Below are positions 15,382 through 22,250 of a DNA stretch of 64,000 nucleotides, piece by piece; position 1 is the first letter of the stretch; the number at the start of each line of letters is the position of its first letter. The DNA comes from Apodemus sylvaticus (Eukaryota; Chordata; Mammalia; Rodentia; Muridae). The position numbers and the translations under genes are program-made. The notes beneath the pieces were generated by a model. It was given only the letters and a program-made list of their open reading frames with translations, searched no databases and was not told where the DNA came from. The stretch spans positions 39,843,704 to 39,907,703 of the forward strand of contig NC_067481.1 in the NCBI RefSeq assembly GCF_947179515.1, given 5' to 3'.

Positions 15382-18300
15382 ACACACACATCCTGAAGCC
15401 TCTGTCCTATGCTTTCAACACTCTGATGTCAAGGAGCAGCCCCACCTACCATGCAAAATGTTATATCATCCATATCAGACAACTTGGGAGACTGTAAAAT
15501 GGTCAAGAAAGCTTGGAAGCAGACATGCTGGTAGGACTCCTCCAAGTATGGCTGCCCTGGCACACTGAAACACATGTAGAGGAGACAATTCAGTCACTTT
15601 TGAAATGGTGCTTCCAGAAGAGTGAGCATTAGCAACTACAATGTAGACCACTAAGTCTGGAACACGCCCTAAATACCCACTCTGGCTGACTAGTCACTGC
15701 TTTACTGCTCTACTGGCACTGGCTTGGACATGCATGAAGGAGGAAGAGAAATTTCTACAGGAAAATGTCACAGAAGTGTAGTCCAGGAAATGTGGGGAAG
15801 AAATGATTGATCTGTTTCAGTTCTGCCCTTCAGTCATAGGAGGGAAATAACACAGGCAGATCTTTCAGACAACACGACTGAGTCTGCCTTCCTAGGCATC
15901 GGACAGCACAGTGCTACCCAGAGATAAGGTCAAAGTTTTTGCTGTCTGTTTGCTATTGCATACGACAGACCCGTTCCATCTTCTTAAAGAAGAAACTGAA
16001 CTTAACAGAGACTCTCACAAGAACCTGAGTTCACATGAATATTCTTTCTGAAAGAATATGGTTAAAATTTACACCAGCGGAAAATAAAACTGATATATTA
16101 TCACTTCTAGAATGCATTTCTCCCTTCACTTCTTGATAGTCTTTAATTAAAAACAAACAATAAGACAACCTCGTTGAATGGCCTGGGGAATGGTCAAGAA
16201 AGCTGGGAAGCAGACATGCTGGTAGGACTCCTCCAAGTTTCCTGGGGAAACGAGGGTCTTTTTCTTTCTGTCAAAATAAAAGCCTATAGCCCAAGCTGGT
16301 TTGGAACTTGCTATGCAGGACAGCTTCCTCTTGTCTCGGCCTCTTAAGCTAGGTTTACAGGAATGTGCTACCAGGCACAGCTTAAGCTAGGTCAGTTTTC
16401 CAAGTTGGCTTCAGGCAGACAGAACAACCTACAGAGGGCCCAAGGGTGGTCCTACCTTCCACGACTGGGAAACCTGGATCTCCATACCTGAGACATAAGT
16501 TTGCCATGCAATGCACTGCAGCTCTCCTGACTTCAGGGTCAGAGTGAGACAAGTCACTCAACTTCATCAAGAGGCCACTCTTGCCTAGCAAGTCTGGGAG
16601 ATGCTGAAACAAAACATCAATAGTGTGGGTCTAAGAACAGCTTCTCGGAAGACTGTACTTGTTAGACAATAGTTTCTTAACTAAAAGGCAGTTAACTATC
16701 AAAAAAGGAACTATTAGGTAAATCCTTCAATGGGTACCCAAACATATGCCAGAAATCAGTAATAAGAATCATTACTAGGTCATTGCTGGGGGTCTTTAGT
16801 CTTGGCCACATGGACAGAGGGTGAGGATAACAATGGCTGACAGTTAACAGAGTGCCAAGTGCTACCTCACTTCATCCTTGGAACAACTATCTTACATATG
16901 AATAAACAAGGCCCCAAGGGACTCAGTAAGAACTTTCCGAGGCTACACATGTCACTAATCAGTGACAGGATGGAAACTGGAAAATAGGCATCTTGGCTCT
17001 CAAGTCTGTGCTACTAGCCTTTGGAAGGAAAGACATAATACTTTAAAGCGCTTGTCATCTTCAGTCTCAGTAGTTAACCTGACACAAACCTATAGTCATC
17101 TGGGAAGAGGATACCTCAACTGAGGAATTTTCCCCATCAGCTTGGCCTGTGGAATGCCTGTGAGGCACACTCTTAATTGCTAACTAATGTAGAAGGTACC
17201 AGCCCACCGTGGGCGGTGCCATTCCTAGGCCTAGGCAATTGGGCCTGTGATGTATGAAAGCATAGCTGAGCAGCTGGAGAAAGCGAGCTAGTAAGCACCG
17301 CTTCTCCATGCTTTCTGCTATAGTCCTCCCTGGCTTCTCTCAACGATGGGCTATAAGCTGTAAGATGAAATAAACCCTTTCTTCCCCAAGTTGCTTTTGT
17401 TCATTATGCGAATCACAGAACAGAACCTAAGACACTACCTTTTGACATTTTGAGCCATTGCAATAAACCAGAGCTGCCAGGGCTTGAAGAATTTCCATGT
17501 GTGTCCAAGAGCTACACTGCTGAATAGCTGAGATCGTATAGGTCAACAGGAAATCTAAGTTCTGCTCATCCACAACCACCTGCCAAGAAAGGGGAAAACA
17601 GAGATGCTCTAACTTAAGAGAGTGCATGTGCAAGTTTCATCAGGATAGGGGATACCTCCTTGCCCCAGGGTCTCCATCACTTCTGCCCCCATGATCTCTC
17701 CAAAGTAGAATCTACTAAGTCCTTGTAACTTTTCCTGGAACTAATCAGTAACTGACAGACATAAATACAGATACAAGATTTAATACACTGAAATGTCTCA
17801 ATTCAATTAAATTGACTTAATACATAGTAGTTACTCAACTAATACACAGCAAATAAACATATCTGCTAAATACCTACTATGTATTTGTCATGATGTGAGG
17901 AATACTCCCAGAAGATATGATACATTCCTGTCCCCACAGAGTTTATATAATCCTCCTGAGACAGGGAGGGGGCTAAGCAAAAATCAAGTTACGGACATTT
18001 AAGTCCATAAATAGTATCATCGAATGCTAGAAGTTGGCTAAGGGCCGTAGGTGCCCCAGGTGACGGGAAGTCTTCCAACTGCCAGTGACACGAAGATAAA
18101 GCACACTGGACAACAATAAGAACTCAGAAGCTACCCCACAGCTGTCTGTGACATTCTGGAAATTCCTCAGCTCCTGTAACTCACACAGCTGGTTACACCT
18201 CAGCATGCATCTTACTCCCTGACCACAGGGTTCTGGTTTGATTGGATGCCCTCCTCTCCAGCAGTGCAAAGGATTCTGGCTGACACAATGCTGACTGATA

Positions 18301-21097
18301 TCCGTATATTCATCCACTCAGGGATTCATTCAGAAGTCTTACAGATGGAGAACTGAAGAACAGACCTTCCCAGAGATAACTACGGACTTTTTATCCTGGG
18401 GCTCTCTGTTCACAAGCTACTTTGGGGGTTTTATGTAGATTGCAAAAATAATAGTTTTAGGGAAAAAATATTGATAGAAAAGAAATGGTGAATCATGTAA
18501 TTTTGTTCTGGGATATATCTTGGTTAATTCTATTTTTCATGAAAAAACAAAACAAAACAACCCCCCCCCCCAAAAAAACAAAAAAAAACTAAGATGGGAT
18601 GAATGATGTTGGCTTATTGAACCAATCATAAAAGAATATTTCTTATAAGCAAAAGCCTACAATTTCTCAGAATATGTCAGTTACATTTGGATTTAATGAC
18701 GTACTCTTACTAAGCACTGGTTTTGTTTTGTTTTTGTTTTTTGTTTTTTTTTGGTGGGACTGATGCTGGGATTGAACCCATGGCCTCATGTGTGCCAGAG
18801 GGCTAGGGCTCTACCATTTCACTGAGTTACATTCACAGCCCAAGACATTTTTCTTTTCCAGGTTTTTCAAAAGATTAGAGAACTGACTTGGGCTTAGCAG
18901 CAAACATCAGTAACCCCAGCACTTTAAAAGTGAACAAAATAATTAGAAGGTTCTCAGGCCAAACTGAGCTAATATCCCATCTCAGAACAAAACCAAAAGG
19001 TGAGCCTACAACAGGTGTGTATTTCACGATCTGAGCCTTCAAGTTACATAAATGATTACCTGTAATCTGTTAAGTAAACGATGGATCAGTTGCGACACTT
19101 TGCTCACAAGGTGATTCTGATTAAGAGGCACCAGCTGACAAGCTCGTACAAGAAGAGCACTGACATCCTGGTTAAAAGAAAAAAAGCGTAACAAAGATAA
19201 ATGTACCCGTTAGCCAAGTGAGCACCCCAAAATCCCACAGCCAAATGGGAAAGCTCAGTGACTGTTCCACACTGAACGAGGAAAAAATATCCAAGTCAAA
19301 GTTGAGGCAGAAAGTGGGGGCTGGAGGGATGAAATAACAAAACTTAAATACTAAAAGGAAGGAAGAGAGCTTTTACCACACAGTACTATTAAATAATGAA
19401 AGAAAGGCTTCCAGCACAGAAAAGCACATGCTACAGCTAAAAATACCAAGTGAGCCAGACATGCAATGCTGCTGGGAAAATCAGAAACAACGCTTACATA
19501 AAATTAGAAAATAGATGCTTAATGAATAGAAAGGCTCTGGGCATCTAGTATGTGTCCGGCAGTAGGCTAGGTCTTTTCACTCCAAAGATGAAACAAACAT
19601 TTTTCCCTGAACCACAGATAATTTGTCTCCTCAAGAGACAGACAGAAAGGTAACAAAGAAGATTTGAAGAATGAATAGAACTTTGAAAAAAAAAAAAGGG
19701 GGTGGGGGTGGGGGAATGGAGTGTGGGAAGCCTCGGAGATGTGGAAGTCCTCAGGTGCCTGAACATGAGGCAGCAAGTTCCAACTGACTGAACCCAAGAG
19801 GAGAAACAGGAGAGAAGACTGTAAAGGCACAGATTTTGTTGTTGTTGTTGTTGTACAAAATATCAAAGTATGTAAATAAAAAGCTCCCTTAATTTCACTT
19901 AGTTCCATGCTGCTCCCTTACCCTTGGTGAGTTGTTCTGGATTTTATATATCCCTTTATAGCCTTGAGCCCCATATTTGTCTCTTACTAGGCAGCGTTTG
20001 TTTCTTACTGTATGAATCATCTTATTAAGCAGCTTGCTTCTGCCATTTGCCAATATACATACAAAATCTCTGGTTACTTTTACACTTTATGAGTTGTTTT
20101 GGTTTTTTTCTTTGCCTCTGGCAAAGAACAGTCTGGAATGGGTCTAGAATGGAGGAAACTCGGTGAGAGACCAGGGGAATAGTCCAGGAAAGAATTGTTC
20201 TGCCTAAAACACAGCCAAAGAGAATAGAGAAGAGGGAACTGAGAAACATGTTTGAGACAGACTCTGAAGAATTTTAATCCAGCAGGCTCCAGGATAAAGA
20301 AGCAGTGTGCATGCCTTGTGTGTATTTGGGATGGGGTAGGGTAGAATGAATCGGGGATTAGGAGTATGGGAGACAATGTATTCCTCTATACGAGCTATAA
20401 AATTTGAGATGTTCGTGGGTAGGAGTGGCTCAGGGATTCTGGGAATTAGTGCCATACAAGATTTGATGTATATGAATGAGATTACACTGACAGCAGGAGT
20501 CGGGACAAACGAGAGTTGGTGCAGAAACAAAACAGAAAATACAGGCCTTACGACAAATTTAGGTTCCAATCTAGCTCTGCCATTTGCCAAAACCGGGACG
20601 CTGGGTGAGCTTCAGTGCGTACATCAGCGAAATCAACTAAGACTATCCTCGTTTCGACCTTCCTGGAGTCGCTCACCAGGGATGGCAGCTGAAGGCGTTA
20701 GAGCAGACGCCTTCGAAAGATGCTGGCTTGCAAGCTTTCAGATGGAGGGCAGAGAATATGGCACGGACCGAGGGAGAAAGCCAGCCTGGAACTAAGTCAT
20801 CCGGGACGCGGGTGAGACCCGGAGGGGCCGGAGGGAGGAACCAGCCGTTGTCCGGGCGGGATGAGGCGCGCCGCCTACCTCGGGGGCCACTCCGCCGCCT
20901 TCGCTGTAGTTCTCAGAGATGAGCTGGTCGAAGAGCAGATGAATCTCCATGCGGGACATAGTGCTGTCATCCGGCTGCAGCGCGCGGAGCCTGGCAGACA
21001 AGCGGCGGAACCCATCGTCCTGCTCCGGCGACAGCTCCCGCGGGGCCTCTCGCGGCTGCCCACAAGGAAGAGAGGCGGCGACCTGCACCGCCGCCAT
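498..21097 (-). CDS. Heatr6: Heatr6, HEAT repeat-containing protein 6 (exons 1-16, 3' end off window)
   Basis: Sixteen minus-strand exons join in frame with GT-AG borders to give 852 codons; the family protein is about 1180 residues, so roughly the last 330 lie beyond the left edge. Exons: 21097-20879, 19167-19060, 17579-17439, 16603-16488, 15564-15450, 14135-14034, 10946-10809, 10031-9724, 8783-8606, 8509-8303, 7890-7791, 4667-4312, 2993-2871, 2458-2372, 1535-1401, 620-498. The product matches HEATR6 (also called ABC1, amplified in breast cancer 1) as I know it. It is an alpha-solenoid protein with N-terminal HEAT-like helices, a Lys/Glu/Ser-rich linker (exon 8), then the conserved DUF4042 region and further HEAT repeats. 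The molecular function is poorly defined; HEAT repeats usually serve as protein-binding scaffolds. The start ATG overlaps a YY1-type motif in a CpG-rich promoter. No frameshift or internal stop was seen, so the gene looks functional. Confidence 0.95.
1401..1535 (-). CDS. Heatr6: Heatr6 exon 15 (residues 767-811)
   Basis: A 135-bp phase 0/0 exon starting [17 protein letters not shown] and ending FSSLP, with donor GTAACC. Confidence 0.92.
1858..2033 (+). mobile_element. B3-type SINE
   Basis: Starts with the tRNA-derived A-box-like head (gggcaggtgagatggttcag) and has the B3 middle (gacctgagttcaat, then cctccatccacatgtg). It is diverged and lies in Heatr6 intron 14, opposite in orientation to the gene. 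Confidence 0.75.
2372..2458 (-). CDS. Heatr6: Heatr6 exon 14 (residues 738-766)
   Basis: An 87-bp phase 0/0 exon starting [15 protein letters not shown] and ending VPVHR. The last two residues differ from the human protein, but the donor GTAAGC is good and the frame continues into exon 15. Confidence 0.87.
2568..2684 (-). mobile_element. B1 SINE, reverse orientation
   Basis: Reads as a reverse B1: gacagggtctcat, ctggctggccttgaactt, then tgacctctgcctcc. It lies in Heatr6 intron 13 and is moderately diverged. Confidence 0.75.
2871..2993 (-). CDS. Heatr6: Heatr6 exon 13 (residues 697-737)
   Basis: A 123-bp phase 0/0 exon starting [18 protein letters not shown] and ending LHGVK. It is a typical HEAT helix pair. 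Confidence 0.92.
3304..3772 (+). mobile_element. Rodent LTR-like interspersed repeat
   Basis: A common rodent repeat pattern running from tgtgatggctactcttgg, through gtctgctggcagcctacataaagg-like sequence, to ctagagcaccctgactacac. I recognise the pattern but cannot name the family. It lies in Heatr6 intron 12. Confidence 0.5.
3838..3990 (-). mobile_element. Diverged B1-like SINE, reverse
   Basis: Fragments of reverse B1 (tactatgtagctctctgggtgg, then tttgcctgcctccaagcg) are interrupted by a short duplicated cttattatgcatg segment. Confidence 0.5.
4312..4667 (-). CDS. Heatr6: Heatr6 exon 12 (residues 578-696)
   Basis: The largest exon here, 356 bp, starting [15 protein letters not shown] and ending RLEALQ. 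It contains a Ser-rich insert ([11 protein letters not shown]) between helical blocks and the [15 protein letters not shown] loop. An in-frame ATG upstream of the exon is intronic and not a start. Confidence 0.94.
4945..5172 (+). mobile_element. Composite SINE remnants (B4/B1-like)
   Basis: A tRNA-SINE-like segment is followed by a B1-like tail (tataatcctagtactcaggaag, then gaggcaaatctgggtta). Highly diverged, in Heatr6 intron 11. Confidence 0.45.
5290..5600 (+). mobile_element. B3/B4-type SINE with (CA)n tail
   Basis: The head agggctagagggatatctcaatg matches a tRNA-derived SINE. The distal part reads gcacatgcccacagacacac and passes into a CA-rich tail at about 5519-5575. Confidence 0.6.
5630..5646. 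repeat. Poly-C run
   Basis: An uninterrupted run of 17 C residues in Heatr6 intron 11. Confidence 0.9.
6165..6192. repeat. (GT)n microsatellite
   Basis: About 14 perfect GT units, preceded by an imperfect gcgcatgt stretch. Confidence 0.95.
6738..6918 (-). mobile_element. B1 SINE, reverse orientation
   Basis: A full-length reverse B1 with T-rich leader: tttctctgtgtagcc, tggaacttgctctgtag, then gattaaagctgtgagccacc. It lies in Heatr6 intron 11, same orientation as the gene. Confidence 0.88.
7440..7510. repeat. (CATC)-type degenerate repeat
   Basis: A short imperfect run of catccaccc-like units upstream of a C/T-rich stretch in Heatr6 intron 11. Confidence 0.5.
7791..7890 (-). CDS. Heatr6: Heatr6 exon 11 (residues 545-578)
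   Basis: A 100-bp exon starting [16 protein letters not shown] and ending in phase 1 within the codon after RHK. The donor GTTGGT is weak, but the frame joins exactly to exon 12. Confidence 0.9.
7958..8097 (-). mobile_element. B3-type SINE, reverse
   Basis: Reads tggaggtcagagggcag, then ggggatcaaacctggc, then ccactgaaccatcccaccagccc, the reverse of a B3 element. It lies between Heatr6 exons 10 and 11. Confidence 0.75.
8303..8509 (-). CDS. Heatr6: Heatr6 exon 10 (residues 476-544)
   Basis: A 207-bp phase 0/0 exon starting [17 protein letters not shown] and ending TQIIK. It forms the core of the DUF4042 HEAT-like helices and is one of the best-conserved exons of the gene. Confidence 0.94.
8606..8783 (-). 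CDS. Heatr6: Heatr6 exon 9 (residues 416-475)
   Basis: A 178-bp exon completing codon 416 (Arg), then [19 protein letters not shown] and on to DPSPK. This begins the conserved DUF4042 segment. A run of eight T on the plus strand encodes the EKKV portion without breaking the frame. Confidence 0.92.
9198..9386 (+). mobile_element. B2 SINE with A-rich tail
   Basis: A clear B2: ctggagagatggctcagagg, ttaagagcactggctgctct, tcccagcaaccata, ending aacaaataaaatctttaaaaaaaa. The pol III A and B boxes are recognisable. It lies in Heatr6 intron 8, antisense to the gene. Confidence 0.9.
9724..10031 (-). CDS. Heatr6: Heatr6 exon 8 (residues 314-416), low-complexity linker
   Basis: A 308-bp exon starting phase 0 with a lysine-rich run ([12 protein letters not shown]), then a Glu run, then a Ser-rich segment ([13 protein letters not shown]) ending GKMR. 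It is a charged, probably disordered linker between the N-terminal helices and DUF4042 and a likely nuclear-localisation or phosphorylation region (inference). The first 60 bp are T-rich on the plus strand, so simple ORF calling misses them. Confidence 0.9.
10809..10946 (-). CDS. Heatr6: Heatr6 exon 7 (residues 268-313)
   Basis: A 138-bp phase 0/0 exon containing [13 protein letters not shown] and a proline-rich [10 protein letters not shown] segment. The donor GTAGGTGT gives an exon end reading ARPCV, which joins the NKKKK start of exon 8. The human protein has TL where CV is read here, a small point to check with cDNA. Confidence 0.88.
11100..12985. mobile_element. Large intronic block of rodent interspersed repeats
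   Basis: About 1.9 kb of Heatr6 intron 6 with no coding signal. It repeats short phrases internally (cttcaccaata, gccaagcctcagcttct at about 11700 and again at 11800) and contains a reverse B1 fragment at 12140-12266 (ttagaacttgctctgtagac). The organisation suggests an old LTR-type or unclassified rodent repeat broken up by SINEs. The family was not identified. Confidence 0.4.
12990..13169 (-). mobile_element. B2 SINE, reverse
   Basis: A reverse B2: tattttatttatttatttt, tagctgtcttcagacacacc, agaagagggcatcagatccc, ending ttagccatctctccagcc. Well preserved and in Heatr6 intron 6. Confidence 0.9.
13185..13528 (-). mobile_element. Rodent LTR-like repeat, reverse
   Basis: Begins ttatggtttctattgctgtg, runs through gttggggctggcttacag, and ends cattcaaaccatcacaa-like. 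This is a very common rodent interspersed pattern related to the copies at 17050 and 28757 (opposite orientation). Family name uncertain. Confidence 0.5.
14034..14135 (-). CDS. Heatr6: Heatr6 exon 6 (residues 234-267)
   Basis: A 102-bp phase 0/0 exon starting [10 protein letters not shown] and ending AVLK. Acceptor and donor are consensus (CTCAG, GTGAGG). Confidence 0.92.
14262..14448 (+). mobile_element. B3-type SINE with (CA)n tail
   Basis: Head gggaaggctcagcagatac, middle ctgacctcaaaacc, ending in a perfect (CA)n run of about 16 units at 14415-14446. Confidence 0.65.
15331..15390. repeat. (CA)n microsatellite
   Basis: About 60 bp of CA units with one tacaca interruption, roughly 60 bp from Heatr6 exon 5 on its intron 5 side. 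On the gene strand it is a GT/TG tract close to the exon 5 donor. Confidence 0.95.
15450..15564 (-). CDS. Heatr6: Heatr6 exon 5 (residues 195-233)
   Basis: A 115-bp exon starting [10 protein letters not shown] and ending TFCM, with donor GTAGG. A 50-bp internal segment (15498-15547) has a 49/50 identical copy in the preceding intron at 16189-16238. Confidence 0.92.
16189..16238 (-). repeat. Intronic 50-bp copy of part of Heatr6 exon 5
   Basis: This segment matches exon 5 bases 15498-15547 at 49 of 50 positions in the same orientation. The single difference is T to G in agctTgg. It is flanked by 9-bp direct repeats (cctggggaa) at 16182-16190 and 16241-16249, consistent with a templated insertion with target-site duplication. 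It has no exon borders of its own and lies in intron 4, 100 bp or less from diverged B1 sequence. Confidence 0.9.
16258..16380 (-). mobile_element. Old B1/proto-B1 SINE, reverse
   Basis: Reads tagcccaagctggtttggaact, then ctcggcctcttaagctagg, then caggaatgtgctaccaggc. A diverged reverse B1-like element in Heatr6 intron 4. Confidence 0.6.
16488..16603 (-). CDS. Heatr6: Heatr6 exon 4 (residues 157-195)
   Basis: A 116-bp exon, start phase 0, end phase 2 (codon 195 split AG/T, Ser). It encodes an ARM/HEAT-like helix pair containing [18 protein letters not shown]. It is followed by donor GTATGG. Confidence 0.93.
17050..17434 (+). mobile_element. Rodent interspersed repeat abutting Heatr6 exon 3
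   Basis: Runs from gttaacctgacacaaacc, through cagcccaccgtgggcggtgcc, to gcttttgttcattatgcg and cctaagaca. It is the same family as 28757-29115. Its end lies about four bases from the exon 3 donor. Confidence 0.6.
17439..17579 (-). CDS. Heatr6: Heatr6 exon 3 (residues 110-156)
   Basis: A 141-bp phase 0/0 exon starting [10 protein letters not shown] and ending CQK. The donor reads GTAGTG, and an interspersed repeat begins only about four bases inside the intron, so the donor's outer positions come from repeat sequence. Confidence 0.92.
17640..19059. other. Heatr6 intron 2 sequence
   Basis: No exon seen. A mixed A-rich/poly-C stretch lies at 18541-18590. A reverse tRNA/ID-type SINE (B4-like; gctgggattgaacccatgg, then ctgagttacattcacagcc) covers about 18720-18842, and a diverged B1-like segment covers about 18875-19005. 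Confidence 0.5.
19060..19167 (-). CDS. Heatr6: Heatr6 exon 2 (residues 74-109)
   Basis: A 108-bp phase 0/0 exon with acceptor CAG and donor GTAAT. It encodes an amphipathic helical stretch starting [13 protein letters not shown], typical of a solenoid repeat. Confidence 0.9.
19168..20878. other. Heatr6 intron 1 sequence
   Basis: No exon was found. Plus-strand and minus-strand ORFs of 100-150 codons occur around 20080-20795 but lack family resemblance, splice context or coding-like composition. A (GTT)n run lies at about 19837-19853 and a purine-rich run at 19687-19715. Confidence 0.5.
20879..21097 (-). CDS. Heatr6: Heatr6 exon 1 coding part (residues 1-73)
   Basis: The ATG at 21097-21095 opens a frame beginning [10 protein letters not shown]. 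The exon ends in phase 0 at a consensus donor (AG then GTAGG). It encodes the N-terminus, rich in Arg/Leu, followed by an acidic helix ending in VAPE. It sits in the CpG-rich promoter region, which supports it as the true first coding exon. Confidence 0.93.
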
Positions 21098-21180
21098 TTT
21101 TCCTACGTGCGATAGCTTGGGAAATACTTCCGGGGCACCGCTTGGGGCAGGGCCTCGATGTGTGCTCTAGTTCCGGAAAG
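21090..21180 (-). promoter_or_regulatory. Heatr6 promoter: ETS-type sites and YY1-type site
   Basis: The sequence is CpG-rich from about 20600 to 21180. On the gene strand the start codon lies inside aaaATGGCGGC (21091-21100), the YY1 consensus often found at TATA-less promoters. ETS/GABP-type CCGGAAGT and CCGGAA cores lie at 21126-21133 and 21171-21176. No TATA box was seen. These features fit a broadly expressed gene; actual binding is inference. Confidence 0.65.
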
Positions 21181-21959
21181 CCTTCACTTGTACTACAGGT
21201 TGCAAGCCTTGCTGTGATTAGGATAGGCAAAAGGTGACTTGGAAACTTGCTACCCACCACACCTTACCCTCACAGAAAGTTTGCTCCTGGGCAGGGCTGA
21301 TGTTGCTAGAGTTTCAGATTCTGGCTGGAGTTGGAGACCACTGTTGTTGATGGCAGTGACAGAAAAGTTAGCTATGTTCTTTCTTTCTTTTTTGATGTTC
21401 TGATAGGACATCTTATCAGAGTCCTTGATTTCCCCCTACTACCAGGCACAACATACCCTCATCCAGAAAGATAAATGGGTTGCTATAATAATGGTTCTCC
21501 TTGCTTAAATCCCAGAGTATTTGAAGCAATACTTAAGACATGTTTAAATATTGCACTGAGCTAGGATATAGGGCCTGGTTCTTATCACCATAAAGGTATA
21601 AAGAGACTGTGTGAACTGTCTGGGTTTAATGACATATATGACCCACATAAAGTTTTATTCAAGCCTGACTGGCCTTGGTATTAGAGAGTATACTGATGTT
21701 AAGATGTGGCTTTCCAGTCTCAGGGTGGGAGGTGGGATGTAGGGGCACCTACCATGTAACTCAAGTCAATTCAGGAAGTCTTCAACGATCTCCCTGGGAA
21801 TTCTGTATATTTTTTTCTCCTTCAGTTGGTGATGACCACAGAATAGGTATGTTAATTTTCTTGGTGGACCCGTATTGCCACCCACAAGGATATATGCTAT
21901 CGGAACTTAACATATTGGCCCTTTCACTATTAGGATTAGATAACTGAGAGAAACAATTT
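21181..21959. other. Intergenic, Heatr6 upstream region
   Basis: No exon or confident repeat was recognised. The sequence is AT-rich with short ORFs only. A divergent transcript from the CpG-rich promoter is possible, but nothing in the sequence shows it. Confidence 0.4.
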
Positions 21960-22250
21960 AAAAGAAGGAGGATTTATTATTATTATTAACTGTTTGGTGT
22001 ACTGTTTTAGGGGGTTTAAGGCTATGCTTGGCTGGATCTCCTGTTTTGCTCTGTAGTAAGCAGAATTATCATGACATCAGGAGTACATGGCTGAGGCTTC
22101 TCACCTATAGCACCCAGGAAACAGCAAGAAACATGTCAGGCCTAGGACAAAATACCCCATTAACCTACCTCCCCCAGCAAGGCCCCTCCTTCCTAAATAG
22201 TGCAATCAGCTATGGACCAGGGAGACGTGTCATATTCAAACCATAACAAC
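21960..22250 (-). mobile_element. LTR-like rodent repeat, reverse
   Basis: Starts aggaggatttattattatta and ends gtcatattcaaaccataac, the usual pattern of a reversed old LTR-type repeat. Family not identified. Confidence 0.4.

Noticed and set aside
15086..15497. Cys/Val and His/Thr repeat ORFs
   Set aside because: Translation of the (CA)n microsatellite in Heatr6 intron 5.
20346..20795. 149-codon plus-strand ORF near the Heatr6 promoter
   Set aside because: It starts in intronic sequence of Heatr6 and becomes GC-rich only near the promoter; no homology recognised. A divergent transcript is possible but not shown.
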